Assembly: GCF_030530965.1 (NCBI RefSeq)
Contig: NZ_JAUMTY010000012.1
Span: forward strand, 1-49,919
DNA length: 49,919 bases
Reading direction: 5' to 3'
Source of the DNA: Corynebacterium sp.
GTDB taxonomy: Bacteria > Actinomycetota > Actinomycetes > Mycobacteriales > Mycobacteriaceae
Made by a program: the position numbers and the translations under genes. Positions 42,629 to 49,919 of this stretch are shown one piece after another. The notes beneath the pieces were generated by a model. It had not been told where the DNA came from. It searched no databases and worked only from the letters and a program-made list of their open reading frames with translations. Position 1 is the first letter of the stretch. Each line of letters begins with the position of its first letter.

Positions 42629-45060
42629 TTCGCCCGTTCCTCCTCGACAATGTGTGCAGTGGCATTCCTATCAGTCTTATCAGCGTGAGTGCCGACGTTC
42701 CTATTAACGCTGGTGAACCCGCGCAACCGCAGGCTGTTGCCCACCACAAATACGCTCGAGAACGCCATGGCCGCTCCCGCGATCATGGGGTTGAGAAGCC
42801 CCAACGCTGCCACCGGAATAGCAGCGACGTTGTACGCGAAGGCCCAGAACAGGTTGGTTTTGATGGTCGCGAGCGTCGCCCGGGAGAGCCGTACCGCGTC
42901 AACAGCGCTGGTGAGGTCTCCTCGAACAAGTGTGATGTCGGCGGCTTCGATAGCGACATCCGTACCGGTTCCCATAGCCAGACCCAGGTCTGCTTGGGCT
43001 AACGCCGGTGCGTCGTTGACGCCATCACCCACCATGGCCACGGTTTTCCCTTGGTCCTGAAGACCGCGGATGACCTGCACTTTGTCGGCGGGAAGAACGT
43101 CGGCCTTAACGTCGTCTATTCCTACTTCTTTGGCGATACGCTGGGCAACAACCTCATTGTCACCAGTCAGCAAGACCGGGTTGAGGCCGAGTCCTTTGAG
43201 TTGGCTGATTGCTGTGGCACTGGTGGGTTTCACCGTGTCGGCGACAACCAGAATCCCGCGTGCTTCACCGTCCCACGCAATGGCGACGGCGGTTTTCCCG
43301 GCATGTTCGGCGTCGTTCTTCGCCTGCCGAAGTTCGTCGTCCAAGGGGGCTCGGGCCTCGTTGAGCAGGGATTCTTTACCGACGAACACGTCATGCCCGT
43401 CGACGACCGCGCGCACTCCACGTCCTTCCTTGTTCTGGAAGTCGGTGACCTCGTGGGCCTCGAGCCCCTTCGCCTTCGCCGCCTGAGCGATAGCTTGTGC
43501 GATGGGATGTTCCGATGAGCCTTCCACTGCCCCAGCGATCGCCAGAACTTCATCATCAGATGAGTTGCTACCAGCATGAACACTCGTCAGCGCCATCGTT
43601 CCTGTAGTGACGGTGCCTGTTTTGTCCAGCACAACAGTGTCAATGTTCCGGGTGGATTCCAGAACCTCCGGCCCTTTGATCAGCACACCCATTTGCGCAC
43701 CGCGCCCGGTACCAACCAGCAACGCTGTTGGCGTGGCCAGTCCCAGGGCGCAGGGGCACGCCACAACGAGGATCGCGACGGCGGCTGTCATGGAGGCGGC
43801 GAATCCGTGCCCCAACACCAGCCAGACGATGAGTGTGAGCAGGGCGATGCTGATCACGGTGGGGACGAAAACACCGGAAATGCGGTCCGCTAGGCGCTGG
43901 ACCTGCGCTTTCCCGGTTTGAGCATCCTCAACCATGCGGGCCATCTGGGCCAGCTGCGTATCAGAACCGACTCGGGTTGCACGAACAACAAGCCGCCCAC
44001 TGGTGTTCACCGTCGCTCCGGTGACGTGGTCGCCAAGCCCAACTTCCGCGGGGACAGACTCTCCGGTGAGCATGGACTCATCGATAGCCGAAGAGCCACT
44101 TACAATGTCGCCATCCGTCGCGATCTTTTCGCCGGGCCGGACCACGAACGTGTTTCCAACCTGCAGTTTCTCAACGGGAATCCGCTTTTCTTGGCCGTCG
44201 TCAAGAAGTGTGACTTCCTTGGCGCCCATATTGAGTAGCGCCCGAAGGGCAGCCCCGGATTCTCGCTTGGACTTCTTCTCGAAATAGCGCCCTGCCAGGA
44301 TAAATAGCGTGACACCGGAAGCGACCTCTAAGTAGATATTGGCCGACGCGTCGGTATGCGAAGCCATCATGGTGAAGGTGTGCTTCAGTCCTGGCTCACC
44401 GGCTCGGCCGAAGAAGAGGGCGTAGAGCGACCACGCGAATGCCACCAGCGTGCCCATCGAAATGAGCGTATCCATGGTGGTCGCGCCGTGTTTGAGGTTT
44501 GTCCAGGCCGCTTTGTGGAAGGGAAGCGCTCCCCACACGATGACAGGCGCTGCCAACGTCAGGGACAGCCACTGCCAGTTTCGGAACTGCAGGGCGGGAA
44601 TCATAGCCATCGCGATAACAGGGATCGCTAGCCATGCGGACACAATCAGACGTTGCCGGAAGTTCGCCGTCTCTCGCTCAATCGGGCTTTCGCTCTGCGT
44701 AGATCCAGAGGTCCCGTTGCCTGGCGCGTGATCGTCGTCGGCAGTGGAATCGTCGGTGCTCTCATGAGCAGGCGCGGCGGGTTCTTCGAGCGTCGCTGTG
44801 TAGCCAGCTTTTTCCACTGTCTGGATAAGGTCATCAGTGGTCACGGTCGGCGGCGCTGTGACCTTGGCTTTTTCGGTCGCCAAGTTAACAGTGGCCTGCA
44901 CTCCGTCGAGCTTGTTGAGCTTGCGTTCCACGCGGTTTGCGCACGAGGCACAGGTCATTCCGCCGATGTCGAGTTCGATGACCGAACCCTCGGGTATGGT
45001 CACGCCGTCGATGGCACCCTGTGATGTGGTGTCAGGACTTGTCGTCACTGATTGTGGCAC
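42625..45060 (-). CDS. copA: Copper-exporting P1B-type ATPase (CopA/CtpV)
   Basis: An 811-residue Cu+ P-type ATPase. One HMA domain with C37-AS-C40 (GGMTCASCANRVERK), transport motif ACPCALGLATP, phosphorylation DKTGT, TGES, hinge GDGVNDAP, YN in TM7 and MAFSS in TM8, the Cu+ selectivity set. A Glu/Asp/His-rich spacer (residues 95-130) joins the HMA domain to the membrane region. It starts with GTG at 45060, 35 bases after copZ. Confidence 0.95.
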   Translation of the reverse strand: MPQSVTTSPDTTSQGAIDGVTIPEGSVIELDIGGMTCASCANRVERKLNKLDGVQATVNLATEKAKVTAPPTVTTDDLIQTVEKAGYTATLEEPAAPAHESTDDSTADDDHAPGNGTSGSTQSESPIERETANFRQRLIVSAWLAIPVIAMAMIPALQFRNWQWLSLTLAAPVIVWGALPFHKAAWTNLKHGATTMDTLISMGTLVAFAWSLYALFFGRAGEPGLKHTFTMMASHTDASANIYLEVASGVTLFILAGRYFEKKSKRESGAALRALLNMGAKEVTLLDDGQEKRIPVEKLQVGNTFVVRPGEKIATDGDIVSGSSAIDESMLTGESVPAEVGLGDHVTGATVNTSGRLVVRATRVGSDTQLAQMARMVEDAQTGKAQVQRLADRISGVFVPTVISIALLTLIVWLVLGHGFAASMTAAVAILVVACPCALGLATPTALLVGTGRGAQMGVLIKGPEVLESTRNIDTVVLDKTGTVTTGTMALTSVHAGSNSSDDEVLAIAGAVEGSSEHPIAQAIAQAAKAKGLEAHEVTDFQNKEGRGVRAVVDGHDVFVGKESLLNEARAPLDDELRQAKNDAEHAGKTAVAIAWDGEARGILVVADTVKPTSATAISQLKGLGLNPVLLTGDNEVVAQRIAKEVGIDDVKADVLPADKVQVIRGLQDQGKTVAMVGDGVNDAPALAQADLGLAMGTGTDVAIEAADITLVRGDLTSAVDAVRLSRATLATIKTNLFWAFAYNVAAIPVAALGLLNPMIAGAAMAFSSVFVVGNSLRLRGFTSVNRNVGTHADKTDRNATAHIVEEERAK

Positions 45061-45095
45061 TTCTCTCGCTTCCCTTTGGTGTGGCGGGTCAGTTT

Positions 45096-45305
45096 TTACA
45101 GGCGCGTGCCCGAGTAACCCGCTTCCTCCACTGCTTCAAGAACTTTCATGTCTTTGATGTCGTCGTCCGAGCTGACGGTCAGCATGCCCGTCTCAGCGCT
45201 CACCTCATCGACGTGAACGCCAGGAATTTCGCTGACTTCGTCACGAACAGCGCGTTCGCAGTGGCTGCAGGACATGCCCGAAATCTTGTACTTACGTGTG
45301 GTCAT
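45096..45305 (-). CDS. copZ: Copper chaperone CopZ (HMA domain)
   Basis: A 69-residue single-domain chaperone: MTTRKYKISGMSCSHCERAV contains the Cu(I) site M-x-C-x-x-C, and the VEEAGYSGTRL end is typical. It would hand Cu(I) to CopA. The start at 45305 has GAGGAG 6 bases upstream, so the longer frame to 45410 is rejected, which would also run over the operator. First gene of the copper operon. Confidence 0.93.
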   Translation of the reverse strand: MTTRKYKISGMSCSHCERAVRDEVSEIPGVHVDEVSAETGMLTVSSDDDIKDMKVLEAVEEAGYSGTRL

Positions 45306-45365
45306 CACGATCTCCTCGATATTGCTGTCATTGACCGACGTCCACGCGGGCACGTGGGCGATCAC

Positions 45366-45416
45366 ATACCCTCCTGGGGTATCCGATAGATCCAACGCTA
45401 TACCCCCCACGGGTAT
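45366..45416 (-). promoter_or_regulatory. Two tandem CsoR-type operators
   Basis: ATACCCTCCTGGGGTAT (45366-45382) and ATACCCCCCACGGGTAT (45400-45416) are both 17-base palindromes with ATACCC/GGGTAT arms, 34 bases apart start to start. They lie 61-111 bases upstream of copZ, where CsoR would block transcription. The second also lies close to a possible promoter for the plus-strand gene. Confidence 0.8.
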
Positions 45417-45593
45417 TCCGCAATGTTCGAATCGTCATCAACTAATTCACGACGTCCCACGTCGGCACGCGGACGCGTCGCGGTCGTCACTCGAACACGT
45501 CCCTCGTCGTACCGGCAACGCGTGTCCTGGGTTTCTGCAACAATGGGCCACACACCGTCCATAACCCAATCATCGAGGAGGACGAGCAGAATT

Positions 45594-47078
45594 ATGACTA
45601 TCGAATATTCACACACCGCACGCATCCCCTTCCCCCGTCGCGACGTCGTTAAGTATTACGAATCAGCTGGTGGCGCTGCACGTTTGTGCCCCGACTTTTC
45701 GACGACGCTCACCTCGGGCCCCAGCAAGGGACTCGCGGAGGGCTCTGAAACTGAGTTAGAAATGGGTTTGCCCTGGTTAGATGGCTTAGCGCCGGTCTCG
45801 ACGACGGTGAAGTGGAAGGCGCGCCACACCGCGTACACGCCGGGTGAGTCGTTTACGGACACGATGGTGCAGGGGCCTCTGGATTCGTGGGAGCACACCC
45901 ACACGTTTTCGGATGACACGTTTTCCGATTCCGGTGGTGGGTCGTCGCTTGTTCAGGATCAGGTGACCGCGGAGCTTCCGGGTAAGACGTCCGTTCTGGG
46001 TAAGAATTGGCTGGTCAAGCGGAAGATTGATAAGGAGCTGGAGCGGACATTTGAATTCCGCACCCGCCAGATTGTGGCTGATCTGACTTTCCAGCAGCAG
46101 TTGCGTGACGCGACCGAGAAGAGTGGGACGGCTAATAAAGATGGGGCCATCGACCCGACTACCGCCCAGACGTTCGTCATTGCGGGTGAAACAGGCCTGG
46201 TAGGACAGGCAATTTCGGCGCTTCTCCGTTCGCTGGGCCACAGTGTTGTCGCGTTAACGCGTAGTTCGCGCACCTCGCGGGTTCCCGGCGTGACCTATAA
46301 GCGATGGGATCCCAGTAAGGGCTCCCTTGATCCTTCCCTGCTGAAGGGGGCGTCGGCTGTGATCAATCTGGCCGGGACGTCGATCATGGGACGTTTTACT
46401 GACGATCACAAGAAGTCGATCCTTGATTCGCGTATCGACGCCACTACAACGCTTGTCGACGCGATGAAGGAAGCCGCATCGGATGGTGGCCCAACAACGC
46501 TGATTAACGCTTCTGCCAGCGGATATTATGGTTCCGACGCGGGCACAGTCACGGAGGATTCACCCGCCGGGGATGACTTCCTTGCCGACGTCTGCCAGCG
46601 CTGGGAAAGCGCCGCGCTGGAGGCGGAAGAGGCTGGTATTCGTGTAGTTCTCGTCCGCACTGGCCTGGTGTTATCCGCCCGCGGAGGCCTTCTGGGTGCG
46701 CAGCTTCCGCTGTACCTCATGGGTGGAGGCGGCCCGCTCAACGGGGGCGAGATGTGGCAGCCGTGGATTGGTATTGATGACCTTGCGCAGATCTACATCT
46801 GGTCCGCCTTTAACCCCGAGGTGTCGGGGCCGATTAACGCCGCCGCTCCCAACGCCGTGAAGCAAAAAGAATTCGCGTCCACGCTGGCGAAAGTTCTTCA
46901 CCGCCCGTCTGTTATTCCGACTCCGCGTGTGGGGCCGGATGCCCTGATGGGCAAGGAGGGCGCAGATCAGCTCGCTCTCTCGTCGGTCAAGATGGAGCCC
47001 GAGGCGTTGGAGAAGAACGGGTACACGTTCCGCTTCACTAATCTAGAGGAGGCGCTGCGCCACACGCTGGGGAAATGA
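45594..47078 (+). CDS. TIGR01777 family NAD-dependent epimerase with SRPBCC domain
   Basis: A 494-residue two-part protein. Residues 1-160 are SRPBCC/START-like (EYSHTARIPFPRRDVVKYYE). The Rossmann start is VIAGETGLVGQAISALL, the SDR active site is SASGYYGSDAG (YYG replacing YxxxK in this family), and DUF1731 forms the C-terminus. Members may change lipid or sugar substrates; the N-terminal domain suggests a hydrophobic ligand. GAGGAGG lies 12 bases upstream, slightly far. The frame from 45423 would run over the copper operator, so I reject it. Confidence 0.88.
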   Translation: MTIEYSHTARIPFPRRDVVKYYESAGGAARLCPDFSTTLTSGPSKGLAEGSETELEMGLPWLDGLAPVSTTVKWKARHTAYTPGESFTDTMVQGPLDSWEHTHTFSDDTFSDSGGGSSLVQDQVTAELPGKTSVLGKNWLVKRKIDKELERTFEFRTRQIVADLTFQQQLRDATEKSGTANKDGAIDPTTAQTFVIAGETGLVGQAISALLRSLGHSVVALTRSSRTSRVPGVTYKRWDPSKGSLDPSLLKGASAVINLAGTSIMGRFTDDHKKSILDSRIDATTTLVDAMKEAASDGGPTTLINASASGYYGSDAGTVTEDSPAGDDFLADVCQRWESAALEAEEAGIRVVLVRTGLVLSARGGLLGAQLPLYLMGGGGPLNGGEMWQPWIGIDDLAQIYIWSAFNPEVSGPINAAAPNAVKQKEFASTLAKVLHRPSVIPTPRVGPDALMGKEGADQLALSSVKMEPEALEKNGYTFRFTNLEEALRHTLGK

Positions 47079-47113
47079 GGTAAAGCCGCCTAGGCGGCCC
47101 CGTGAGCGGCCCC

Positions 47114-47725
47114 CTAGTTGGTTTTGAAAATGACCCACCGCTGGACAACGAAGTTCACGGCGGTGGCCACCCCCTGACCAATGACATAACCGACGGTTCC
47201 GGCGATGAACGCGCTGGCCCCGGCGTTAAGCAAGAGGTGGTTCACGGACACCGCAAGTCCCCACTGGACGGCGAACATCAGCGCGTAGAGGGACATCGTT
47301 TGTAGGAACTTCTTTGTCGACGGTTCCGCCTCGAAGGTCCAGCGTCGGTTGATGATGTAGGCCGTGATGGTGCCGAAGATGAAGCCAATGGCCTTCGCCA
47401 GCGGGTATGACTGCCCGAACGCATGCTGAATGATCATGGTCAGGCCGTAGTCCACGACAGCGGAGATCCCGCCTGCGATCACGAATTTATAGAGGTGAGT
47501 GAGGACGCTCGCTCCCTGCGGAGCCGGTGCGTCAACGCCCGCGGCGCCGGGGGTGGCCGGGTCGCGTGGCGTTGGGGCGTCTGCGGATGCGGCACCGCTT
47601 TCCGTCGCCGCATCAACGTCATCCATCGCGGCACTTTCGGCAGCTAAAGCCCCCGATAGATTAGGTGTCAGCAGTTCCGGCTCGGCGTGATCATCGGTTG
47701 GGTGGTCAGGCTTGGTTTCACTCAC
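47114..47725 (-). CDS. GtrA family membrane protein
   Basis: A 203-residue protein. Residues 1-75 are a low-complexity Ala/Asp-rich cytoplasmic part; then four membrane helices with the GtrA pattern (GISAVVDYGLTMI, YIINRRWTFEAEP, GYVIGQGVATAVNFVVQRWVIF). GtrA proteins move or organise lipid-linked sugars; Rv3789, near the arabinan genes of mycobacteria, is a member. Convergent with the epimerase. Confidence 0.9.
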   Translation of the reverse strand: MSETKPDHPTDDHAEPELLTPNLSGALAAESAAMDDVDAATESGAASADAPTPRDPATPGAAGVDAPAPQGASVLTHLYKFVIAGGISAVVDYGLTMIIQHAFGQSYPLAKAIGFIFGTITAYIINRRWTFEAEPSTKKFLQTMSLYALMFAVQWGLAVSVNHLLLNAGASAFIAGTVGYVIGQGVATAVNFVVQRWVIFKTN

Positions 47726-47844
47726 GCCCTGGCAGCTTACTCTTCAACGCGCTTCGCGGTCCTCCCCCGGCTTGTGTCCGTCGTCGTCAACTCGTCGCCG
47801 TCCTATCTAATCTGCCCCGTTATACCTAGTCCGCCCTCCGATAC

Positions 47845-48945
47845 TTAATCCGCGCGGATGATCGCTCGGCACAATTCAAGCCGTTCCAGTGAGGACAATC
47901 GTTTATCCCCCGTGAGCCCTATGTGCTCAAAGGCCTGCAAAGTTTCGCTGGCCAGATGGTCAATTTCGGGAAGTTTCAGTTCCGAACCGTCGTCGGCTAC
48001 CCAGCCGATCGCTTCCATCATCGTTTCAATAATGTCCGCTCGCAGAGGGCCTTCAACCAGGGCTGCTTGGGCCATGATCTCGGCAACCGCCGCATCGCGG
48101 CCGGCCGGATCCTTTTCCTTCGGGAGGCATCGGCATAGCGCCAGCGTGTCCGCGTCCACATTGGTTTCTCGGCCTAAGTCCAAAGCCTGGAGCAGCGGAA
48201 TGAAGTCAAAGATGCCACTTCGTTCGATAGCCGAACGGATTGTCGGTTTCGTCGCGTGCAGAATGTGCTGCGTTGTCGCCGCGCCGGTCAGCTCTGCATT
48301 GATGCTGTCTAAATCGGCGTGCTCGTCCCCGCCGACACACAACGCGTCGGGGGTCCCGTGATCGCGTAGATAGCACTCGGCTACGTCGATATGAAAGTGC
48401 AGGTCATCGGGGTCATCGACATTCTTATCGACGCTCCCCTCGCCGGAGTTAGCATTCGCGGTGCTCGCCTCGGCGGAGTTAGCGTCCCCGGTGCTCGTTT
48501 CACCAACGTTCGTGCCTCCAGCATTCATGTCCGTGTCCGCCGGTTGGCGGCGGGTCACATCGAGCGTGTCGCCGGGGGCGTTGAGCAGCTCATACAGCGA
48601 CTGATCACCAACGAAGGACTCGCGTTCTCCCCCTGTCTCGTCGGCCCCATGAATCGCCCATTCTGCGTCACCATCACACCCGAAGCACGTGTCCAGCACG
48701 GTGAAGAAATCTGCGACGTGGAGAGCGTCGTTAATCCCGATGATTCGGTACTGAGGGCCATCGCCACCGCTCTGGTGAACAGAAAGCACCAGGCTGGCGG
48801 CTTCCCGCGCGACAGGCTCGTGGCCATCGAGGACGGGTTCGCGTTGGTTCTGAGGAAAATGGCTACCGTCACCGCCGCGCGCGCGACTGGCATAGTCGCT
48901 CAGTTCGATGACGTTGTCATCGTCGCGGGCGGTGTTTGTTCTCAT
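47845..48945 (-). CDS. Hypothetical protein, possibly pRiA4b ORF-3-like
   Basis: A 366-residue acidic protein. Residues about 40-100 (ASLVLSVHQSG, YRIIGINDALHVADFFTVLD) faintly resemble the pRiA4b ORF-3-like fold, but I am not sure. A low-complexity stretch of ANSGEAST-like repeats (about 130-165) splits it from a C-terminal helical half with regular leucines. ATG 48945 (or GTG 48963) is the start; neither has a good ribosome binding site. Confidence 0.6.
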   Translation of the reverse strand: MRTNTARDDDNVIELSDYASRARGGDGSHFPQNQREPVLDGHEPVAREAASLVLSVHQSGGDGPQYRIIGINDALHVADFFTVLDTCFGCDGDAEWAIHGADETGGERESFVGDQSLYELLNAPGDTLDVTRRQPADTDMNAGGTNVGETSTGDANSAEASTANANSGEGSVDKNVDDPDDLHFHIDVAECYLRDHGTPDALCVGGDEHADLDSINAELTGAATTQHILHATKPTIRSAIERSGIFDFIPLLQALDLGRETNVDADTLALCRCLPKEKDPAGRDAAVAEIMAQAALVEGPLRADIIETMMEAIGWVADDGSELKLPEIDHLASETLQAFEHIGLTGDKRLSSLERLELCRAIIRAD

Positions 48946-49019
48946 AAAACCCAGGGTAGACACAAATCCCGGGGCTGGTGCGCCAATTGTTCCCTACTTT
49001 GGGTTTGTCGAGCCGCCTG

Positions 49020-49706
49020 CTAGCCCTCAGTTGTGCGCGTGACCAGGGGAATCGGCTGCGGCTCCTTGCTGCCAAAGTGCTGCAAATAATCGGTGGCTTT
49101 GGCCCGGCGCTGAGCATCGATGCCGTTCCACGTGTCCACTAACCGCCGCATCCCCTCCGCCCAGGCCCAGCACTCTTTAGCCAGCGGGTTATCGACGCCG
49201 AGCGCCTCCGCGGCATCATAGGCAGGCTCCACATCTGCGACGTCGGGGTACGTTTGCCCCTTCAACGTGCTTTTGCCGTCCGCTTTCCGACGCGCATTTT
49301 CGGCCTTCAGCGCCTCTTTATACGAGGTCACTGCTTCCTTAATCGCAGCGACGGTGTCATCAACATTGACGACGCTCCACGTCGCGCTTCCTCCGTCGGA
49401 CGTCGCATTTCCTTCGTCATCGGCTTCAATGGCGGCGAGTGCCTTCCTGCCGCTATCGGTCGCCACAACAGGGTGACCGTCGATAAGCATGGGAAGAACG
49501 GATTGATCGAGTTCCGCCCCCGCCCAGGATAAATTATTCGTTTCGCCAGGCTGGATGCTTGTTTTTCCCGTGCCGACGATCCACGCGCCGACGAACTGCC
49601 CTGTTTTGGCTAGCGGATCGGTGTCGATATGCCACACTGCGGTGGGCCCTTCACCGGCTACCACTGCGATGACGGGGTAGGTGCCGTCGGATTCAGCAGA
49701 CGTCAT
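49020..49706 (-). CDS. Hypothetical protein
   Basis: A 228-residue soluble protein starting MTSAESDGTYPVIAVVAGEG. The first half looks beta-rich (TAVWHIDTDPLAKTGQFVGAW); the second has a long helix (AIKEAVTSYKEALKAENARR) and ends PIPLVTRTTEG. GAGGA lies 5 bases upstream of the ATG. I do not recognise a family. 75 bases upstream of the preceding gene, on the same strand. Confidence 0.65.
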   Translation of the reverse strand: MTSAESDGTYPVIAVVAGEGPTAVWHIDTDPLAKTGQFVGAWIVGTGKTSIQPGETNNLSWAGAELDQSVLPMLIDGHPVVATDSGRKALAAIEADDEGNATSDGGSATWSVVNVDDTVAAIKEAVTSYKEALKAENARRKADGKSTLKGQTYPDVADVEPAYDAAEALGVDNPLAKECWAWAEGMRRLVDTWNGIDAQRRAKATDYLQHFGSKEPQPIPLVTRTTEG

Positions 49707-49772
49707 GTGGTCCTCTTTCTTGCCTCTGTTCGTTGTGTACCGCGAGTTGTCGTGCGTACCACTCTATGACGT

Positions 49773-49850
49773 TCACCGTGCGAGCACGGATTTCAGCTTC
49801 TCGAACTCCAACTGCAGCTCGTTTCCTGTAAACGCGCCCTGCTCCTCAAC
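49773..49850 (-). pseudogene. 3' fragment of a gene cut by the insertion sequence
   Basis: On the minus strand a frame reads PVEEQGAFTGNELQLEFEKL then KSVLAR and stop (49773-49775). It looks like the end of a real helical protein, and the upstream part is replaced by the IS 5' end. Too short to name. Confidence 0.35.
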
Positions 49851-49865
49851 GGGTTATACGACAGA

Positions 49866-49919
49866 AGGCGGTGCGGGCAGAATCCTGGAGGATTTGATCC
49901 CGTGGCTAACCGTAAATAC
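49866..49919 (+). mobile_element. Start of an insertion sequence, truncated by the window
   Basis: The sequence matches the remnant at 25905. GTG at 49902 opens a frame reading VANRKY, with GGAGG 11 bases upstream, the start of a transposase/HTH OrfA of the KYTPE type found in IS3-like elements. The rest is outside the window. Confidence 0.6.

Overview
The window is actinobacterial and most likely from a Corynebacterium or a close relative in Mycobacteriales. It is GC-rich, and its core gene blocks keep an order I know from mycobacteria and corynebacteria: WhiB4/WhcA with a class A penicillin-binding protein, DUF4177, RidA and an MBL hydrolase; and quinone oxidoreductase, desulfurase-like protein, galactan ABC exporter and GlfT1. 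The species cannot be fixed from the sequence alone.

Layout. 1-341: no gene; an inverted and direct repeat cluster and a terminator. 342-6675: MBL hydrolase, RidA, DUF4177 and WhcA-like regulator (minus strand), diverging from PonA, then YqeY and a metallophosphoesterase. 6762-13679: tRNA-Pro(CGG), a heme-degrading monooxygenase with an iron-box-like site, a DUF4442 protein, an aldo/keto reductase overlapping a ClC antiporter, a secreted lipase and a CDF metal exporter. 14113-20714: a complete Mrp Na+/H+ antiporter operon (A/B fusion, C, D, E, F, G). 20960-21538: a small secreted protein.

21540-28900 is an accessory island next to tRNA-Ser(UGA). It is AT-richer by eye and holds small membrane proteins (including a tandem pair of about 50 residues sharing an upstream block), a frameshifted HicB antitoxin, a decayed second toxin-antitoxin locus, the 5' scrap of an insertion sequence, and two different Abi_2/AbiF-type HEPN proteins. 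Each HEPN gene is preceded on its own strand by a compact GC-rich hairpin with a -10-like box just upstream. I read these as two candidate RNA-antitoxin/HEPN-RNase abortive-infection modules, the most interesting content here.

29176-32601 encodes three envelope proteins on the minus strand: two single-pass proteins with long low-complexity cytoplasmic parts and related C-terminal Cys-pair domains, and a lipoprotein of the serine beta-lactamase fold. 32732-38278 is the galactan synthesis/export block. 38380-42262 is efeUOB iron uptake with a second iron-box-like site. 42275-45305 is a copper-resistance operon (copZ-copA-csoR) with two tandem CsoR-type palindromes upstream. 45594-49706 holds a TIGR01777 epimerase, a GtrA protein and two uncharacterised proteins. 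The window ends in the first codons of an insertion-sequence gene whose 5' end matches the remnant at about 25.9 kb; it appears to have cut off a gene whose 3' scrap remains at about 49.8 kb.
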